A stretch of DNA of 64,000 bases from an uncultured Bilophila sp. (GCA_910585945.1 CAJUHZ010000014.1:1-64000), one strand, 5' to 3'; positions 33,824-44,567 are shown, numbered from the stretch's first letter. Notes: generated by a model from the letters alone, not told the origin. Program-made: numbers and translations.

Positions 33824-34522
33824 CTACCCCTTGGACACCTGAATGAAGTCAAGCTCCACGGGCGTCTGTCTGCCGAAAATCGACACGGACACGCGCAGCT
33901 TGCCCTTGTCGTAATTCACGTCTTCAACAACGCCGTTGAAGCCGCCGAAAGGCCCTTCAATGACGCGCACATCATCGCCCCGATCAAAGCTGAACTTGGG
34001 CCGGGGCTGTTCCTGGCGGGTTTCCATCAGGGAAAGAATGCGGGCGGCTTCCTCGTCCTTCATGGGCGCGGGGCGGTTTTTGCCGCCGACAAAGCCCGTC
34101 ACCTTTGAAATGTTCTGCACAAGATGCCAGGAATAATCGGTCATGGTCATGCGGAGCATGATATAACCGGGGTAGAACTTGCGGGTGGTGGTCCTTCTGG
34201 CTCCGCCCTTGCCAAGCTCGACGACTTTTTCCGTCGGGACCACAACTTCATGGATGAGTCCGCCGTCCTGACCGTTGCGGATCATTTCCCTGATTGTGGC
34301 TTCCACCCTCTGTTCAAAGCCGGAGTAGGTATGCACGATATACCAGCGCGCCCTGCCAGGCTCGCTTCCGCCCGCGGCGGAGGGCGCTTTTTCCGCCTCC
34401 GCAGGAATCGAAGCGGCGCCTTGCGAAGCGCCGTTTCCAGCCGTTGCGGCTTCCGTATGCATTGCGGCCCCGTCCGGCGTCGCCGCCGTCCCTGCCGTAT
34501 CGATCACTTCGTCATTCGTCAC
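33824..34522 (-). CDS. nusG: transcription elongation/antitermination factor NusG
   Basis: NusG binds RNA polymerase and couples it to Rho or ribosomes. The NGN domain (RWYIVHTYSGFEQRVEATIREM ... GYIMLRMTMTDYSWHLVQN) and the KOW domain (FDRGDDVRVIEGPFGGFNGVVEDVNYDKGKLRVSV) are intact. The chosen start is GTG at 34522 because AAGGAG lies 7 nt upstream. An internal ATG 20 codons later has no ribosome site. This gives 232 residues with an extra Ala/Glu-rich N-terminus of about 38 residues, longer than the usual 175-190. It starts 11 nt after secE. Confidence 0.96.
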   Translation of the reverse strand: MTNDEVIDTAGTAATPDGAAMHTEAATAGNGASQGAASIPAEAEKAPSAAGGSEPGRARWYIVHTYSGFEQRVEATIREMIRNGQDGGLIHEVVVPTEKVVELGKGGARRTTTRKFYPGYIMLRMTMTDYSWHLVQNISKVTGFVGGKNRPAPMKDEEAARILSLMETRQEQPRPKFSFDRGDDVRVIEGPFGGFNGVVEDVNYDKGKLRVSVSIFGRQTPVELDFIQVSKG

Positions 34523-34533
34523 GGGACGCTCCT

Positions 34534-34773
34534 TCAGGCCGAGAAAAGAAGGGAAACAAGCTTGGAGAGCCCCAGATCCACCACACCCAGGAAAAGCGCC
34601 ATGGCGACCACGAAGGCCAGTACAGCGACGCTGGTGGCCCGCGTTTCCCTGAGCGTCGGCCAAGTCACCTTGCGCAACTCGGCACGGGAAAGCTCAAGAT
34701 AGTTCTTGAACTCCATCACCCTTGCGACGAGCCCGCTCTTCTGTTCCTGCACAGGCGCCGTTTTTTTCGCCAT
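34534..34773 (-). CDS. secE: preprotein translocase subunit SecE
   Basis: This 79-residue single-span SecE has an amphipathic segment (YLELSRAELRKVTWPTLRETRATS) followed by one transmembrane helix (VAVLAFVVAMALFLGVVDLGLSKLVSLLF), the essential short form of the SecYEG clamp subunit. The start MAKKTAPVQ was chosen with an AGGA upstream; the open frame otherwise extends into tRNA-Trp. It sits between tRNA-Trp and nusG as usual. Confidence 0.97.
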   Translation of the reverse strand: MAKKTAPVQEQKSGLVARVMEFKNYLELSRAELRKVTWPTLRETRATSVAVLAFVVAMALFLGVVDLGLSKLVSLLFSA

Positions 34774-34794
34774 GTTTTTTTCCTGCAAAAAAAA

Positions 34795-34871
34795 TGGCAG
34801 GGCAGGAGGGATTCGAACCCCCAACATCCGGTTTTGGAGACCGGCGCTCTAGCCGTTAGAGCTACTGCCCT
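34795..34871 (-). tRNA. tRNA-Trp (CCA anticodon)
   Basis: A full cloverleaf can be drawn: acceptor AGGGCAG/CTGCCCT, D arm with TAGCTC...GAGC, anticodon loop CTCCAAA, T arm GGGGGTTCGAATCCC, discriminator G and encoded CCA at 34795-34797. It lies between rpmG and secE, the common arrangement. Confidence 0.98.
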
Positions 34872-34886
34872 GCGTTTATGAAGTCA

Positions 34887-35036
34887 CTACCGGGTTTCAC
34901 GGTGAAGCGTGTGTTTCCTGTCCCAGGGGCAGTACTTCTTCAGCTCCACGCGGCCGGTGGTGTTCTTCTTGTTCTTGACCGTGGCGTAATTGCGCCGCTT
35001 GCACTCGGTGCAGGCGAGCAGAATGTTGACGCGCAT
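34887..35036 (-). CDS. rpmG: 50S ribosomal protein L33
   Basis: This is a 49-residue ORF too short for most gene lists: it starts [19 protein letters not shown] and ends [14 protein letters not shown]. The CTEC ... KKYCPWD pattern shows the zinc-binding form, although the second CxxC pair is CPWD, with one cysteine replaced. It starts 3 nt after the tuf stop, with GTGGAG as ribosome binding site inside the end of tuf. It is followed by tRNA-Trp. Confidence 0.96.
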   Translation of the reverse strand: MRVNILLACTECKRRNYATVKNKKNTTGRVELKKYCPWDRKHTLHRETR

Positions 35037-35039
35037 GAC

Positions 35040-36233
<1,194 letters not shown>

Positions 36234-36259
36234 GATAATCTCCCTAGTGACCTGGTTGC

Positions 36260-36289
36260 TTTATACGTAACGAAAACGGCGAGCGCCAA
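36260..36289 (-). promoter_or_regulatory. candidate internal tuf promoter
   Basis: On the minus strand TTGGCG, 18 nt, TATAAA, about 27 nt upstream of the tuf ATG. This would boost tuf above the tRNA transcript. Confidence 0.4.
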
Positions 36290-36394
36290 AGTCAGTGACG
36301 AAAACGTTCACCACTTTTCATCATTCGCGCCCAGGCTGGAATGCGCTCGGCAGCCCGGTACGTCAGGCACGGCAAAAAGGAGGAATCGCGGGAA

Positions 36395-36470
36395 TGGAGC
36401 GGGAAACGAGACTCGAACTCGCAACCCTCAGCTTGGAAGGCTGATGCTCTAGCCATTGAGCTATTCCCGC
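36395..36470 (-). tRNA. tRNA-Gly (UCC anticodon)
   Basis: Acceptor GCGGGAA/TTCCCGC, anticodon loop CTTCCAA with TCC, T loop GTTCGAGTC and encoded CCA at 36395-36397. It is third in the tRNA-Thr, -Tyr, -Gly cluster ahead of tuf. Confidence 0.97.
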
Positions 36471-36537
36471 CCGTGCCGTAGTCCTCTGACAGGTTTGGGG
36501 GCCTGTCTCCTACAGCCGTGTCATCAGATGATCTGTC

Positions 36538-36623
36538 TGGTGGAGGGGGGAGGATTTGAACCTCCGAAGTCTTACGACGACAGATTTACAGTCTGTTCCC
36601 TTTGGCCACTCGGGAACCCCTCC
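36538..36623 (-). tRNA. tRNA-Tyr (GUA anticodon)
   Basis: Acceptor GGAGGGG/CCCCTCC, anticodon loop CTGTAAA with GTA, a long variable arm typical of class II tRNA-Tyr (86 nt in all) and encoded CCA. Confidence 0.97.
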
Positions 36624-36755
36624 ACACGTCCGGGACATCACCCCCGGTCGGGCTGGGCCTTGCCCCGCCCCGGCTGCCCCCGGCTTCATCCTGAAGTCCG
36701 CGGAACAACCGCAACGCCGGCTGGAATCGCCTTTTCAAGACCTTGCCAGTCCGGA

Positions 36756-36831
36756 TGGAGCTGGCGATGGGACTTGAACCCGCAACCTGCTGATTACAAA
36801 TCAGCTGCTCTGCCAGTTGAGCTACGCCAGC
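36756..36831 (-). tRNA. tRNA-Thr (UGU anticodon)
   Basis: Acceptor GCTGGCG/CGCCAGC, anticodon loop TTTGTAA with TGT, T loop GTTCAAGTC and encoded CCA. It is the first gene of the tRNA-tuf-ribosomal protein-rpoBC locus, 13 nt after the -10 box. Confidence 0.97.
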
Positions 36832-36843
36832 AGCGGTTCAGAG

Positions 36844-36872
36844 CATCTACACGCTCCCACGGCCTTTGGCAA
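36844..36872 (-). promoter_or_regulatory. promoter of the tRNA-tuf transcription unit
   Basis: On the minus strand TTGCCA, 17 nt, TAGATG, with tRNA-Thr beginning 13 nt after the -10. An A/T-tract (about 36893-36914) immediately upstream resembles an UP element, as at other stable RNA promoters. Confidence 0.7.
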
Positions 36873-36916
36873 GAGGAAAAGGGGGAGAATCGAAAAATTT
36901 TTTTCTTTTTTTCCCG

Positions 36917-36951
36917 CCCGCCGCGGCCAAACCTGTTCCGGCCGCGGCGGG
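36917..36951. terminator. strong hairpin between the M16 peptidase gene and the tRNA promoter
   Basis: A 12-bp perfect stem CCCGCCGCGGCC / GGCCGCGGCGGG with an 11-nt loop lies 25 nt after the M16 stop. On the minus strand it is followed by A-rich and only later T-rich sequence, so it is not a textbook terminator. It may still stop or protect the M16 transcript just before the tRNA operon promoter. Confidence 0.35.
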
Positions 36952-36976
36952 AAAAGGCGGGGATTGTGGCCAGACA

Positions 36977-39691
36977 CTATGGCAACACCTTGATAATATA
37001 CGCATCCTTCGGGCGAAGATACCTTGTGGCCAGATCGCGCAACATTTCCGGCGTGACCGCGCGCGCCTTTTCGATCTGGTCGCGGGTGAAGGAAAGGGGA
37101 CGCCCTTCCAGCGTGAGCAGCGCTGCTTCGCCCGCGCGGCTCCCGAGGCTCTGCATCTCGCGGTAGTAGTCGCCTTCAAGCTGGTTTTTGCCTCTGGCGA
37201 GTTCCTCTTCGGGCAGGAGATCCACGGCGAGGCTGTTCAGGATTTTCCTGAAGCCGGCTTCGGCCTGCTCGATCTTCTCCGGAGTCGTGCCGATGTAAAA
37301 GGCCATGAAGCCCGTTTTTTCCGTCTGCTGCGCGAAGGTGGCGACAGTATAGCCAAGCCCCTGTTCATCGCGCAGATCGCGGAAGAGAGGTCCGCCCATG
37401 CCGCCGAGCACGGCGTTCAGAAGGTCAAAGGCCGGAGAATCGGGGTCGAGCTCCGGCACGGTCTTGAACACCAGCATCAGGTGGGCCTGGTTGCGCCCCG
37501 GCACACGCACGTCAAGGCCCTTGTCCGCGCCCCAGAGCGGAGCCGGAAGATCCGCCCTGCCTTCCTGCGGAGCCGGCAGGGAACGGGCAAAGGCCAGCGC
37601 CTTGTCGCGGTCGAAGGCTCCGGCCACGGCAAGCACGAAGGGCCGACGCTTCTGTTCGTTCCAGAAGGCGCGAAGCATGTCGGGCGTGAAGGTTTTCACC
37701 GTCTCCGGCTCGCCAAGCTGAAGGTAACCGTACACGCTCCCGGGAAAGAGGAAGGGCGGAAGCTTGCGGCGCAGCACATAGGCAAGGGGCTGGTCCCCGA
37801 GCCGCTGCACGGCCGCGACCTGATCCCGGATGCCCCGGGCCGTTTCCTCGGGCGAGAATGTCGGTTGCTCCACCACCTCGCGCAACAGGCCGAAGAGATC
37901 GTCATTGAAACGCGCGGGCGCGGTAAAGCCGAGCGTGAAGGTCTGCCGGCCGGAAGCCGCCGCCAGCGCCGCCGCCCTGTCGGAAAGGAAAGCCTGGATT
38001 TCGGGCGCGCCCCGCCCTGCCGCGCCCCGCGTGAGCACCCCTGCCGCGAGGCTGGAAAGCCCCTGCCGCGCCGGATCAAGCAGACTGTCGCCGCCGGAAT
38101 AGGCCAGTTTTACAGAAATATACGGAAGGGAGCCGTCGGGAATGAGCACAAGGGTCCGCCCCTGGCCAAGATCGACGATTTCGGGCGCGCCGCTTGCCCC
38201 GGCGACAGCCTTGCGGCGCTGTTCGCCGGCAGGCCACCGCTTGTCGAGAAGCGCCGTGAAGTCCGGCAGGGACGCTCCCCTGGGGGTGAGGGCCACCGCG
38301 CTCAATCGGCGCGAATCAAGCCAGTCGCGGGCCACGGCGGCAAGCGCGGCCGGGCTGACCGCACGCAACGCGCCAATGGCGTTTTCCTCCGCCTGCTCGG
38401 CCCCCACGCCGCCGTGATAAAACTGGAACTGCCCTACCTGAGAGGCAAGGGACGACAGGGTTTCACGCGCCCGGAACATGTCGTCCTCAAGGTTGACCTT
38501 GGCGCGCTCCAGTTCTTCGGCGGAAAAGGCGGCGGGATCGAGTTTGGCGAACGCCTCGGCAAGGGCTTCCCAAAACGCCCCCGCCTTGTCCGCATCCAGT
38601 TCCGCCGAGACCATGAACAGCCCGACGCGCTCGAAACCGACGTTGGACACGCTGATCGAATCGACAAGCTGGCGTTCGTACTTGAACGTGCGGTAGAAAA
38701 GGCTTGTGCGATCCCCGCCGAGCAGGTACGCCAGCACGTCAAGAGGCGCGGAGCGGTAGTCCGCAAAACCCGGCACAGGGAAGGCGGCCGCGAGATAAAC
38801 CTTGTTCCAGGGGCCGGGTTCCACCACCACGGAAGGGGCAAGCCGCGGCGCGCCCTCGGCGGAAAGAGGGAGCCGGCCGGCGTCGTACGGCTCGGGCTGA
38901 GGCAGGGCCAGATCATTGCTGTATGCGCCGAAAAGACGTTCCGCCTCGGCCAGGACTTCAGGCGGGTTGACGTCTCCCACCACGACAAGCAGCATGTTGC
39001 GGGGCTGATACCAGGTGTCGATGTACGCGCGGAGATCCGCCACGGTGAGCTTGCGGATGGTTTCCGGGTATCCGATGACCGGCCGTTCGTAGGGCGTGCC
39101 CTGCAGGGAATCCTTCAACAGACGCTCGAAAAGCCGCCCCCGGGGGTTGTCCTTCATGCGCATGTCAAGCTCGGAAAGCACGACCTGCTTTTCCGATTCC
39201 AGCTCCGCCGGATCCAGGATGGCGTTGAAGGCCATGTCCCGCGCCACGTCCAGGCCCAGCTTCCAGTGCCGGGCCGGCATGTCCGTGATGTACACCGTAT
39301 AGTCGTAGCTGGTGGCGGCGTTGAGATAGCCGCCGGCCGCTTCCACCTGCCGGCTGACCTCTCCCTTGGGCCGGTGCTCCGTGCCCTTGAACACCATGTG
39401 TTCCAGCACATGACTGATCCCGGCCTGCTCCGGCTTTTCATAGACGGACCCGGCGTGGACGTACAGCCGTGTGGAAACCAGGGGGAAGCGGGAGTCTTTC
39501 AGAATCAGAACGGACAAGCCGTTTTTCAGCCGCGTGACGGCGGCCTGCCGCCCTGTCAGCGGGTCGGGCGTCCACTCCGCCGCACCCGGTTCCGTCGTTT
39601 GCACAGCGGCCGGTTTGGCCCCGGCGATGCCTGCCAGGCCAAGGACAATACTCATGACGGCTCCTGTCAGCAACACTGCCGTTCTTGACAT
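36977..39691 (-). CDS. M16-family (pitrilysin/insulinase-like) zinc metallopeptidase, exported
   Basis: The 904-residue protein starts MSRTAVLLTGAVMSIVLGLAGIAGA, a signal peptide, so it works in the periplasm. The inverted zinc motif HVLEH (His94, Glu97, His98) is followed 76 residues later by the third ligand Glu174. A second M16 half without the zinc motif fills the rest (FMAFYIGTTPEKIEQAEAGF is typical). It likely degrades peptides in the envelope. The start was moved 55 codons in from the open frame because AGGAGAGC and the signal peptide fit there. It is a single gene. Confidence 0.92.
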   Translation of the reverse strand: MSRTAVLLTGAVMSIVLGLAGIAGAKPAAVQTTEPGAAEWTPDPLTGRQAAVTRLKNGLSVLILKDSRFPLVSTRLYVHAGSVYEKPEQAGISHVLEHMVFKGTEHRPKGEVSRQVEAAGGYLNAATSYDYTVYITDMPARHWKLGLDVARDMAFNAILDPAELESEKQVVLSELDMRMKDNPRGRLFERLLKDSLQGTPYERPVIGYPETIRKLTVADLRAYIDTWYQPRNMLLVVVGDVNPPEVLAEAERLFGAYSNDLALPQPEPYDAGRLPLSAEGAPRLAPSVVVEPGPWNKVYLAAAFPVPGFADYRSAPLDVLAYLLGGDRTSLFYRTFKYERQLVDSISVSNVGFERVGLFMVSAELDADKAGAFWEALAEAFAKLDPAAFSAEELERAKVNLEDDMFRARETLSSLASQVGQFQFYHGGVGAEQAEENAIGALRAVSPAALAAVARDWLDSRRLSAVALTPRGASLPDFTALLDKRWPAGEQRRKAVAGASGAPEIVDLGQGRTLVLIPDGSLPYISVKLAYSGGDSLLDPARQGLSSLAAGVLTRGAAGRGAPEIQAFLSDRAAALAAASGRQTFTLGFTAPARFNDDLFGLLREVVEQPTFSPEETARGIRDQVAAVQRLGDQPLAYVLRRKLPPFLFPGSVYGYLQLGEPETVKTFTPDMLRAFWNEQKRRPFVLAVAGAFDRDKALAFARSLPAPQEGRADLPAPLWGADKGLDVRVPGRNQAHLMLVFKTVPELDPDSPAFDLLNAVLGGMGGPLFRDLRDEQGLGYTVATFAQQTEKTGFMAFYIGTTPEKIEQAEAGFRKILNSLAVDLLPEEELARGKNQLEGDYYREMQSLGSRAGEAALLTLEGRPLSFTRDQIEKARAVTPEMLRDLATRYLRPKDAYIIKVLP

Positions 39692-39872
39692 GCTCGGCTC
39701 TCCTTGCGTTTCTTTGGAGGGGGTCTCCCGCCGCACGGCGGCTTTCGCCGCGCGACGCGCCCCGATCCTGTCCCCGTCAACCTGTCCGCCGCGACACAGT
39801 CGCGCGACGGCGCATGGTGTATGTAAGGCGCGGAAACGCAATGGCAAGCGAAACACGGGGCCGCACCCAATC

Positions 39873-40012
39873 GGGGCCAGCCCTCATGACAACGCCGTCC
39901 GCGAAAAGCCGGGGTTTTCCGGCCGGCAAGGGGCAAGCATCGGGCGAAGCTGTCCTGAACATGCAGCCAATGCCGGCCCCGCAACGCCCCCGACGCCAAA
40001 ACGGCCCCGCAG
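39873..40012 (-). repeat. ~140 bp dispersed repeat, copy A
   Basis: Read on the minus strand this aligns with 48282-48420 over nearly its whole length, with shared blocks GCATGTTCA, GACA, CTTCGCCCG, GACGGC and TCATG. It occupies the upstream region of the M16 peptidase gene, between that gene and the chemoreceptor terminator. The 396-nt gap has no other recognisable content. Each copy also contains a short ATG-initiated frame of about 46 codons, but base and codon use look random. Confidence 0.65.
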
Positions 40013-40042
40013 CGGGGGATTCATGAGGACTGCCCCTGAAAA

Positions 40043-40075
40043 CGCCTGACGCAAAAAACGGTTTTGCGCCAGGCG
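40043..40075 (-). terminator. probable terminator of the chemoreceptor gene
   Basis: CGCCTGGCGCAAAA pairs with TTTTGCGTCAGGCG (one G-U) on the minus strand and is followed by TTTTC, 12 nt after the stop codon. Confidence 0.65.
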
Positions 40076-40087
40076 GGATGAGTCCGG

Positions 40088-42115
40088 CTAGCCCTTCTTG
40101 AACTGTTCCACCATTTCCGCCAGCCTTCTGGACTGCTCGGCGAGCACGGTCAGGGTTTCGGCCGACTTGCGCGTGGTGTCGGCGGTTTCCGCCGCGATGC
40201 GGTTGATTTCCTCCGTGCCCCGGTTGATCTCTTCGGAAGCGGCGGACTGCTCCTCGCTGGCCGCGGCAATGGCCCGCACCTGATCCGTGCAGCCAGCCAC
40301 CAGGCCCACAATACGTTCCAGAGCTTCGCCGGCCTGAGCGGCAAGCTCGTTGCTCTTCAGCACAGCCTCGCGCGCGCCGGTCATGCCGGCAATGGAGTCG
40401 CGCGTGCCGGACTGAATGGCCCCCACGGCGTCGCCCACTTCCTTGGTGGCGACCATGGTCTTTTCCGCCAGTTTGCGCACTTCATCGGCCACCACGGCAA
40501 AGCCGCGCCCCGCGTCTCCGGCCCGGGCGGCCTCAATGGCGGCGTTGAGGGCAAGGAGATTCGTCTGATCCGCAATATCGGAGATCACGGCCATGATCCG
40601 GCCGATGCCGTCGGCCCGCTCCCCGAGCTTGTGCAGGCTTTCGCCCATTTCGCCAGCCAGTTCGTTCACCCTGGCTATGGAGGAGACCACGGAACTCACC
40701 ACTTCCGCGCCCTGCACCGCCTCGACGCGCGTGGCCTCGGAAGAGCGCGCCGCCTCGGCGGCGTTCCGCGCCACTTCCATCACGGTGGCGTTCATTTCCT
40801 CCATTGCCGTGGCCGTTTCCGCCGCGCGCTGGCGCTGCACGTCCGCGCCGCCGGCCGCGGTCTCCAGGCGGGTTTCCAGCGTCTGCGCCGAAGCGTTCAG
40901 TTCGTCCACAATGACGTTGAGCCTTTCCGCCGCGTCAAGCTGCCCCTCACGCCTTGCCTGCTCGGCTTCCCGGTGGGCGGCCTGAGCCGCGCGCGTGGCT
41001 TCGCCCGCCTGTTCGGCCAGGGTTTCGGCCTCTCTGGTCTTCTGCTCGGTGGCCGCGATCATCTCGCGCAGGCGTTCCACCATCGTTTGCAAGGCGCGGG
41101 CGAGCACGCCAAGCTCATCCTTGCGCCCGACGTTCAGCGTTCCGTCCAGCCTGCCGGCGGCGACTTCCTCGGCAAAGCGGACGTCCTGCCGGAGGGCGGC
41201 CGTGATGCTCCGCACCACCAGGGAGATCACCCCGGCGACAATGACAAGCATGATCGCGCCGGCCAGCATGGTCGCGTCGCGCATTTTCGCCACTTCCGCA
41301 AGCACGTCGCTTTTCTCCGCCGTGACCGTCACGATCCAGCCGGATCGCCCCACCTCGGCAAAGCCGCTCACGCGGTCAACGCCGTCAATCTCGTACTCCA
41401 TCGACCCTGTTTTCCGCTCCATCATGGCGCGCATCCAGGGGAAATCCGCCGTCTTCTCGAAAACGCGCTTCGCGTCGGGGTGGGCGAGGGTCACGCCGGG
41501 CGGCTCGGACAAAAAGGCGTAGCCCTGCGTTCCGCTCCGCAGATGGGAAAGAAAGCGCTCGCTCAGGGCGGGAAGATCCACGGTGATGTACGTCACCCCG
41601 ACGACCTGTCCGTCCACCCGCACGGGCGCGGCCGCAAAGACGGAAGGCTTGCCGCTTGTCCGGCCCACAAAGGCTTTGGAAAGAACAAGCCTGCCCTGGA
41701 TCGCGTCCTTGAAATACGGGCGATCCCCAAGATTCTGGCGGCCCTCGTTGCTCCGCTCCGTGCAGGCGACGACAAGGCCGTCCCTGTTGATGAGGCCCAT
41801 GATGGCGACGCCGGGCAGACGCTCCCGGCTGAACGCGAGACGCCGGCTCGCGGCCTCCACGGCCGCCGCGTCGGAGGGATCGCGCAGCGCACCCACCAGT
41901 TCGCCGCCCGAAGCCAGCATTTCCACGGCGTAGAGATATACGCCGAGCTGCACGTCAATGGCCGCGGCCGTGCCGCGCACGGACATTTCCTGCTGGCTGA
42001 GAAGGGCGCGGGTCAACGCGTCGCGCGAACGCCCGTTTGTCCAGAACAGCATTGCCGCAAGCCCTATAGCGACAATGCCCAGTATCGCCCCCATCAGCCG
42101 CGCTCCGATACTCAT
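40088..42115 (-). CDS. methyl-accepting chemotaxis protein with periplasmic Cache domain
   Basis: The 675-residue protein begins [25 protein letters not shown] (first membrane helix) after GGAGGAAGG. A periplasmic dCache-type sensor follows to about residue 270 ([40 protein letters not shown]). Then come a second helix ([21 protein letters not shown]), HAMP and coiled coil, and the cytoplasmic signalling hairpin whose tip reads [40 protein letters not shown]. It ends EQFKKG with no CheR/CheB-tethering pentapeptide. Ligand unknown; small organic acids are common for this sensor type. Confidence 0.93.
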   Translation of the reverse strand: MSIGARLMGAILGIVAIGLAAMLFWTNGRSRDALTRALLSQQEMSVRGTAAAIDVQLGVYLYAVEMLASGGELVGALRDPSDAAAVEAASRRLAFSRERLPGVAIMGLINRDGLVVACTERSNEGRQNLGDRPYFKDAIQGRLVLSKAFVGRTSGKPSVFAAAPVRVDGQVVGVTYITVDLPALSERFLSHLRSGTQGYAFLSEPPGVTLAHPDAKRVFEKTADFPWMRAMMERKTGSMEYEIDGVDRVSGFAEVGRSGWIVTVTAEKSDVLAEVAKMRDATMLAGAIMLVIVAGVISLVVRSITAALRQDVRFAEEVAAGRLDGTLNVGRKDELGVLARALQTMVERLREMIAATEQKTREAETLAEQAGEATRAAQAAHREAEQARREGQLDAAERLNVIVDELNASAQTLETRLETAAGGADVQRQRAAETATAMEEMNATVMEVARNAAEAARSSEATRVEAVQGAEVVSSVVSSIARVNELAGEMGESLHKLGERADGIGRIMAVISDIADQTNLLALNAAIEAARAGDAGRGFAVVADEVRKLAEKTMVATKEVGDAVGAIQSGTRDSIAGMTGAREAVLKSNELAAQAGEALERIVGLVAGCTDQVRAIAAASEEQSAASEEINRGTEEINRIAAETADTTRKSAETLTVLAEQSRRLAEMVEQFKKG

Positions 42116-42313
42116 AGCCGCCTTCCTCCATTCTGACAAACAAAATATCTGTTTTCGTAGCATACGGCGCGGTCCAGCGCAATTTGAGCGGCCGACTCTT
42201 TTTCCGGCCGGAGCGGGCATTTTCTCACCCGCCGGGGCTTGCTTCCAAGCTTCGGGGCGGGTATGGGCAGAAGCTCGTTACGCAATTTCGCAATCAACCT
42301 CCGGAGGCAACGC

Positions 42314-43231
42314 ATGACCCTGCACATCATCCGCCGTGTCCGGCCCGCAACGGGGGCCGTGTTCCTGCTCTTTCTTCCCCTTCTGCTCCTTTCGGCCCTT
42401 GCGGGAACAGCCCGCGCCCAGACGGGCGGGGCGAAAGCGCCCGAAGAACAGCCGGCCCGCTGGTACGGCGGAGTCGTCACCTACCGGGAGCGCATGGCTC
42501 TGCCGCCGGACGCCGTGCTCGTGATCCGCCTGTACGCGCGACAGGAGCACGGCAAACGCTCGCTTGTCGCTGAATTGCGGCTCCCTGTTGACGGGCGGAA
42601 CGTCCCCCTGCCCTTTCGCATCGCCGTGCCGGAGACCAGATCGGGCGGCGCGGCGGGCGCTCCGGCAAAACAGAGCGGACAGGCCGCCGGTCCAATCCAT
42701 GAACTCCAGGCGGAAATTCACGGGGAGAACCTGCTCTTCTTCGCTTCCGAAGACGTCGCCCTGCCGCGGAAGGACGGGCACAACCTGGAAATCGTGACGC
42801 ACAGGGTCCTCCCCGAAATGCCTGTTGCGCCCGAGGCGGCAGACAGGAGCGGGAAGGAAGACAGGAACGAAGCGAATGAAACCCTCGCCGGCGCGCGCTG
42901 GCGGCTGCGTGAAATTTTCGGCCAGCCCGCGCGCGCGTACAACAATCAGGAAGAGCCGCACCTGGTCTTCATGCCGGAAGACGCGAACAAGGGGCGCATC
43001 GGCGGTTCCGACGGCTGCAACCGCATTCTGGGCAGCTACGAGCGCAAGGGCGATTCCGTTCGCTTCCTCGGGCTTGGCGCGACAATGATGCTCTGCCCCG
43101 AAGGCATGGAACAGGCGAACGCCTGCGCCCGGGCGCTGCATGAGGCGAACGCCTGGCGGCTGACGGAAAACAGGCTTGAACTGTACGACGGCGACAAGCT
43201 TCTGGCCGTTTTCGAGCGCGTGGCCCTGTAA
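42314..43231 (+). CDS. exported YbaY-META two-domain protein
   Basis: The 305-residue product has a signal peptide (hydrophobic FLLFLPLLLLSALAGTARA). A YbaY/YscW-like beta domain follows (WYGGVVTYRERMALPPDAVLVIRLY ... LPFRIAVPE), then a META/HslJ-type domain from about residue 190 (LAGARWRLREIFGQPA ... GGSDGCNRILGSYERKGDSVRF ... MLCPEGMEQANACARAL). Both domains are associated with envelope stress and outer-membrane or periplasmic location in other bacteria, without a defined reaction. GGAGG lies 7 nt before the chosen ATG. No lipobox cysteine is present. Confidence 0.82.
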   Translation: MTLHIIRRVRPATGAVFLLFLPLLLLSALAGTARAQTGGAKAPEEQPARWYGGVVTYRERMALPPDAVLVIRLYARQEHGKRSLVAELRLPVDGRNVPLPFRIAVPETRSGGAAGAPAKQSGQAAGPIHELQAEIHGENLLFFASEDVALPRKDGHNLEIVTHRVLPEMPVAPEAADRSGKEDRNEANETLAGARWRLREIFGQPARAYNNQEEPHLVFMPEDANKGRIGGSDGCNRILGSYERKGDSVRFLGLGATMMLCPEGMEQANACARALHEANAWRLTENRLELYDGDKLLAVFERVAL

Positions 43232-43427
43232 GAAGCCGAAGGACCTTCAGCCCAGCCTTGCGGAGAGAACGCTTTTTCTGTAGCGTGAGACGCATGAGAG
43301 ACACGGAAACAGGCCGGAATCGGGGGAAGCTTCCGGATTCCGGCCTTGCGTGACCGGCAGGCGGGGCACTTGCGCGTCCGCAACCCGGCCTTGTCGTCTG
43401 CCGTAAACCCGCGACAGGAGAAACCCC

Positions 43428-44567
43428 ATGAAGCTCGGCAAAGTTCTGGGCGCGGCGGCCGCGGCCGTCCTTGCCCTTGGCATCGGACTCCCGGCGCAGG
43501 CCGCCGACCCGATCAAGATCGGCGTGTACCTGCCCCTCACCGGCCAGAACGCCTTTGGCGGCCAACTTGAACTGGAAGGCGTGCAGCTCGCCCACAAGCT
43601 CACCCCCACCGTGCTTGACCGCCCGGTGGAACTCGTGATCGTGGACAACAAGTCGGACAAGGTGGAAGCCGCCAACGCGGTGAAGCGCCTTACCGAGCGC
43701 GACAAGGTGCTCGCCATCATCGGCACGTACGGCTCCTCCCTGGCCATGGCCGGCGGCGAAGTGGCCGAACGCGCCAAGGTTCCGGTCATCGGCACCTCGT
43801 GCACCAACCCGCTGGTGACCCAGGGCAAGAAATACTACTTCCGCGCCTGCTTTATCGATCCCTACCAGGGCGCGGCGGCCGCCACCTACGCGTTCAAGAA
43901 CCTCGGCTTCAGGAAGGGCGCGGTGCTGACCGACGTGGCCAATGACTACGCCGTCGGCCTTTCCGCCTTCTTCAAGCGCGCGTTCACCAAGCTCGGCGGC
44001 GAAATGGTGGCCGATCTCAAATACAGTTCCGGCGATCAGGACTTCACGGCCCAGCTCACCGAGCTTATCAGCAAAAAGCCCGATATCGTGTTCATGCCCG
44101 CGTACTTTGCCGAAGGGGCGATCATCATGAAGCAGGCGCGCGAACTTGGCGCGACGTTCACCCTCATGGGCGCGGACGCCATGGACAACCCCGACACCCT
44201 GAAAATCGGCGGTTCGGCGGTGGAAGGCTTCCTCCACACCACCTTCCCCTACGATATCAACATGCCGGTCATGAGCGCCGAAGCCAAGACCTTCACGGAC
44301 GCCTGGAAAAAAGCCTTCCCGGACAAGGATCCCAACGTCAACTCGGCTCTCGGCTACAACTGCTACAACATCCTCATCGACGCCATCAAGCGCGTGGGCA
44401 AGGCCGATTCCCAGGCCCTGACCGAAGCGCTCGCCGCCACGAAGAACCTCCCCACGGCCCTTGGCGTGCTCTCCATCAATGAATCCCACGACGCGGAAAT
44501 GCCCGTGGGCGTCATCAAGTACACGGACGGCAAGCGCGTCTACGTCGGTGAAGCCATCGCCGAATAA
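43428..44567 (+). CDS. livK: branched-chain amino acid-type ABC transporter, periplasmic binding protein
   Basis: The 379-residue protein has a signal peptide ending AQAA, then the Peripla_BP_6 fold (DPIKIGVYLPLTGQNAFGGQLELEGVQLA ... GTYGSSLAMAGGEVAERAKVPVIGTSCTNPLVT). It captures leucine-type amino acids or other amides in the periplasm; true specificity cannot be read. CAGGAG precedes the ATG. It is the first gene of livK-H-M-G-F, and the high-copy binding protein is separated from livH by 159 nt. Confidence 0.92.
   Translation: MKLGKVLGAAAAAVLALGIGLPAQAADPIKIGVYLPLTGQNAFGGQLELEGVQLAHKLTPTVLDRPVELVIVDNKSDKVEAANAVKRLTERDKVLAIIGTYGSSLAMAGGEVAERAKVPVIGTSCTNPLVTQGKKYYFRACFIDPYQGAAAATYAFKNLGFRKGAVLTDVANDYAVGLSAFFKRAFTKLGGEMVADLKYSSGDQDFTAQLTELISKKPDIVFMPAYFAEGAIIMKQARELGATFTLMGADAMDNPDTLKIGGSAVEGFLHTTFPYDINMPVMSAEAKTFTDAWKKAFPDKDPNVNSALGYNCYNILIDAIKRVGKADSQALTEALAATKNLPTALGVLSINESHDAEMPVGVIKYTDGKRVYVGEAIAE

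Noticed and set aside
36866..39688. Long plus-strand frame opposite the M16 peptidase
   Set aside because: Shadow of the minus-strand gene, which has a signal peptide, zinc motif and terminator-like hairpin.
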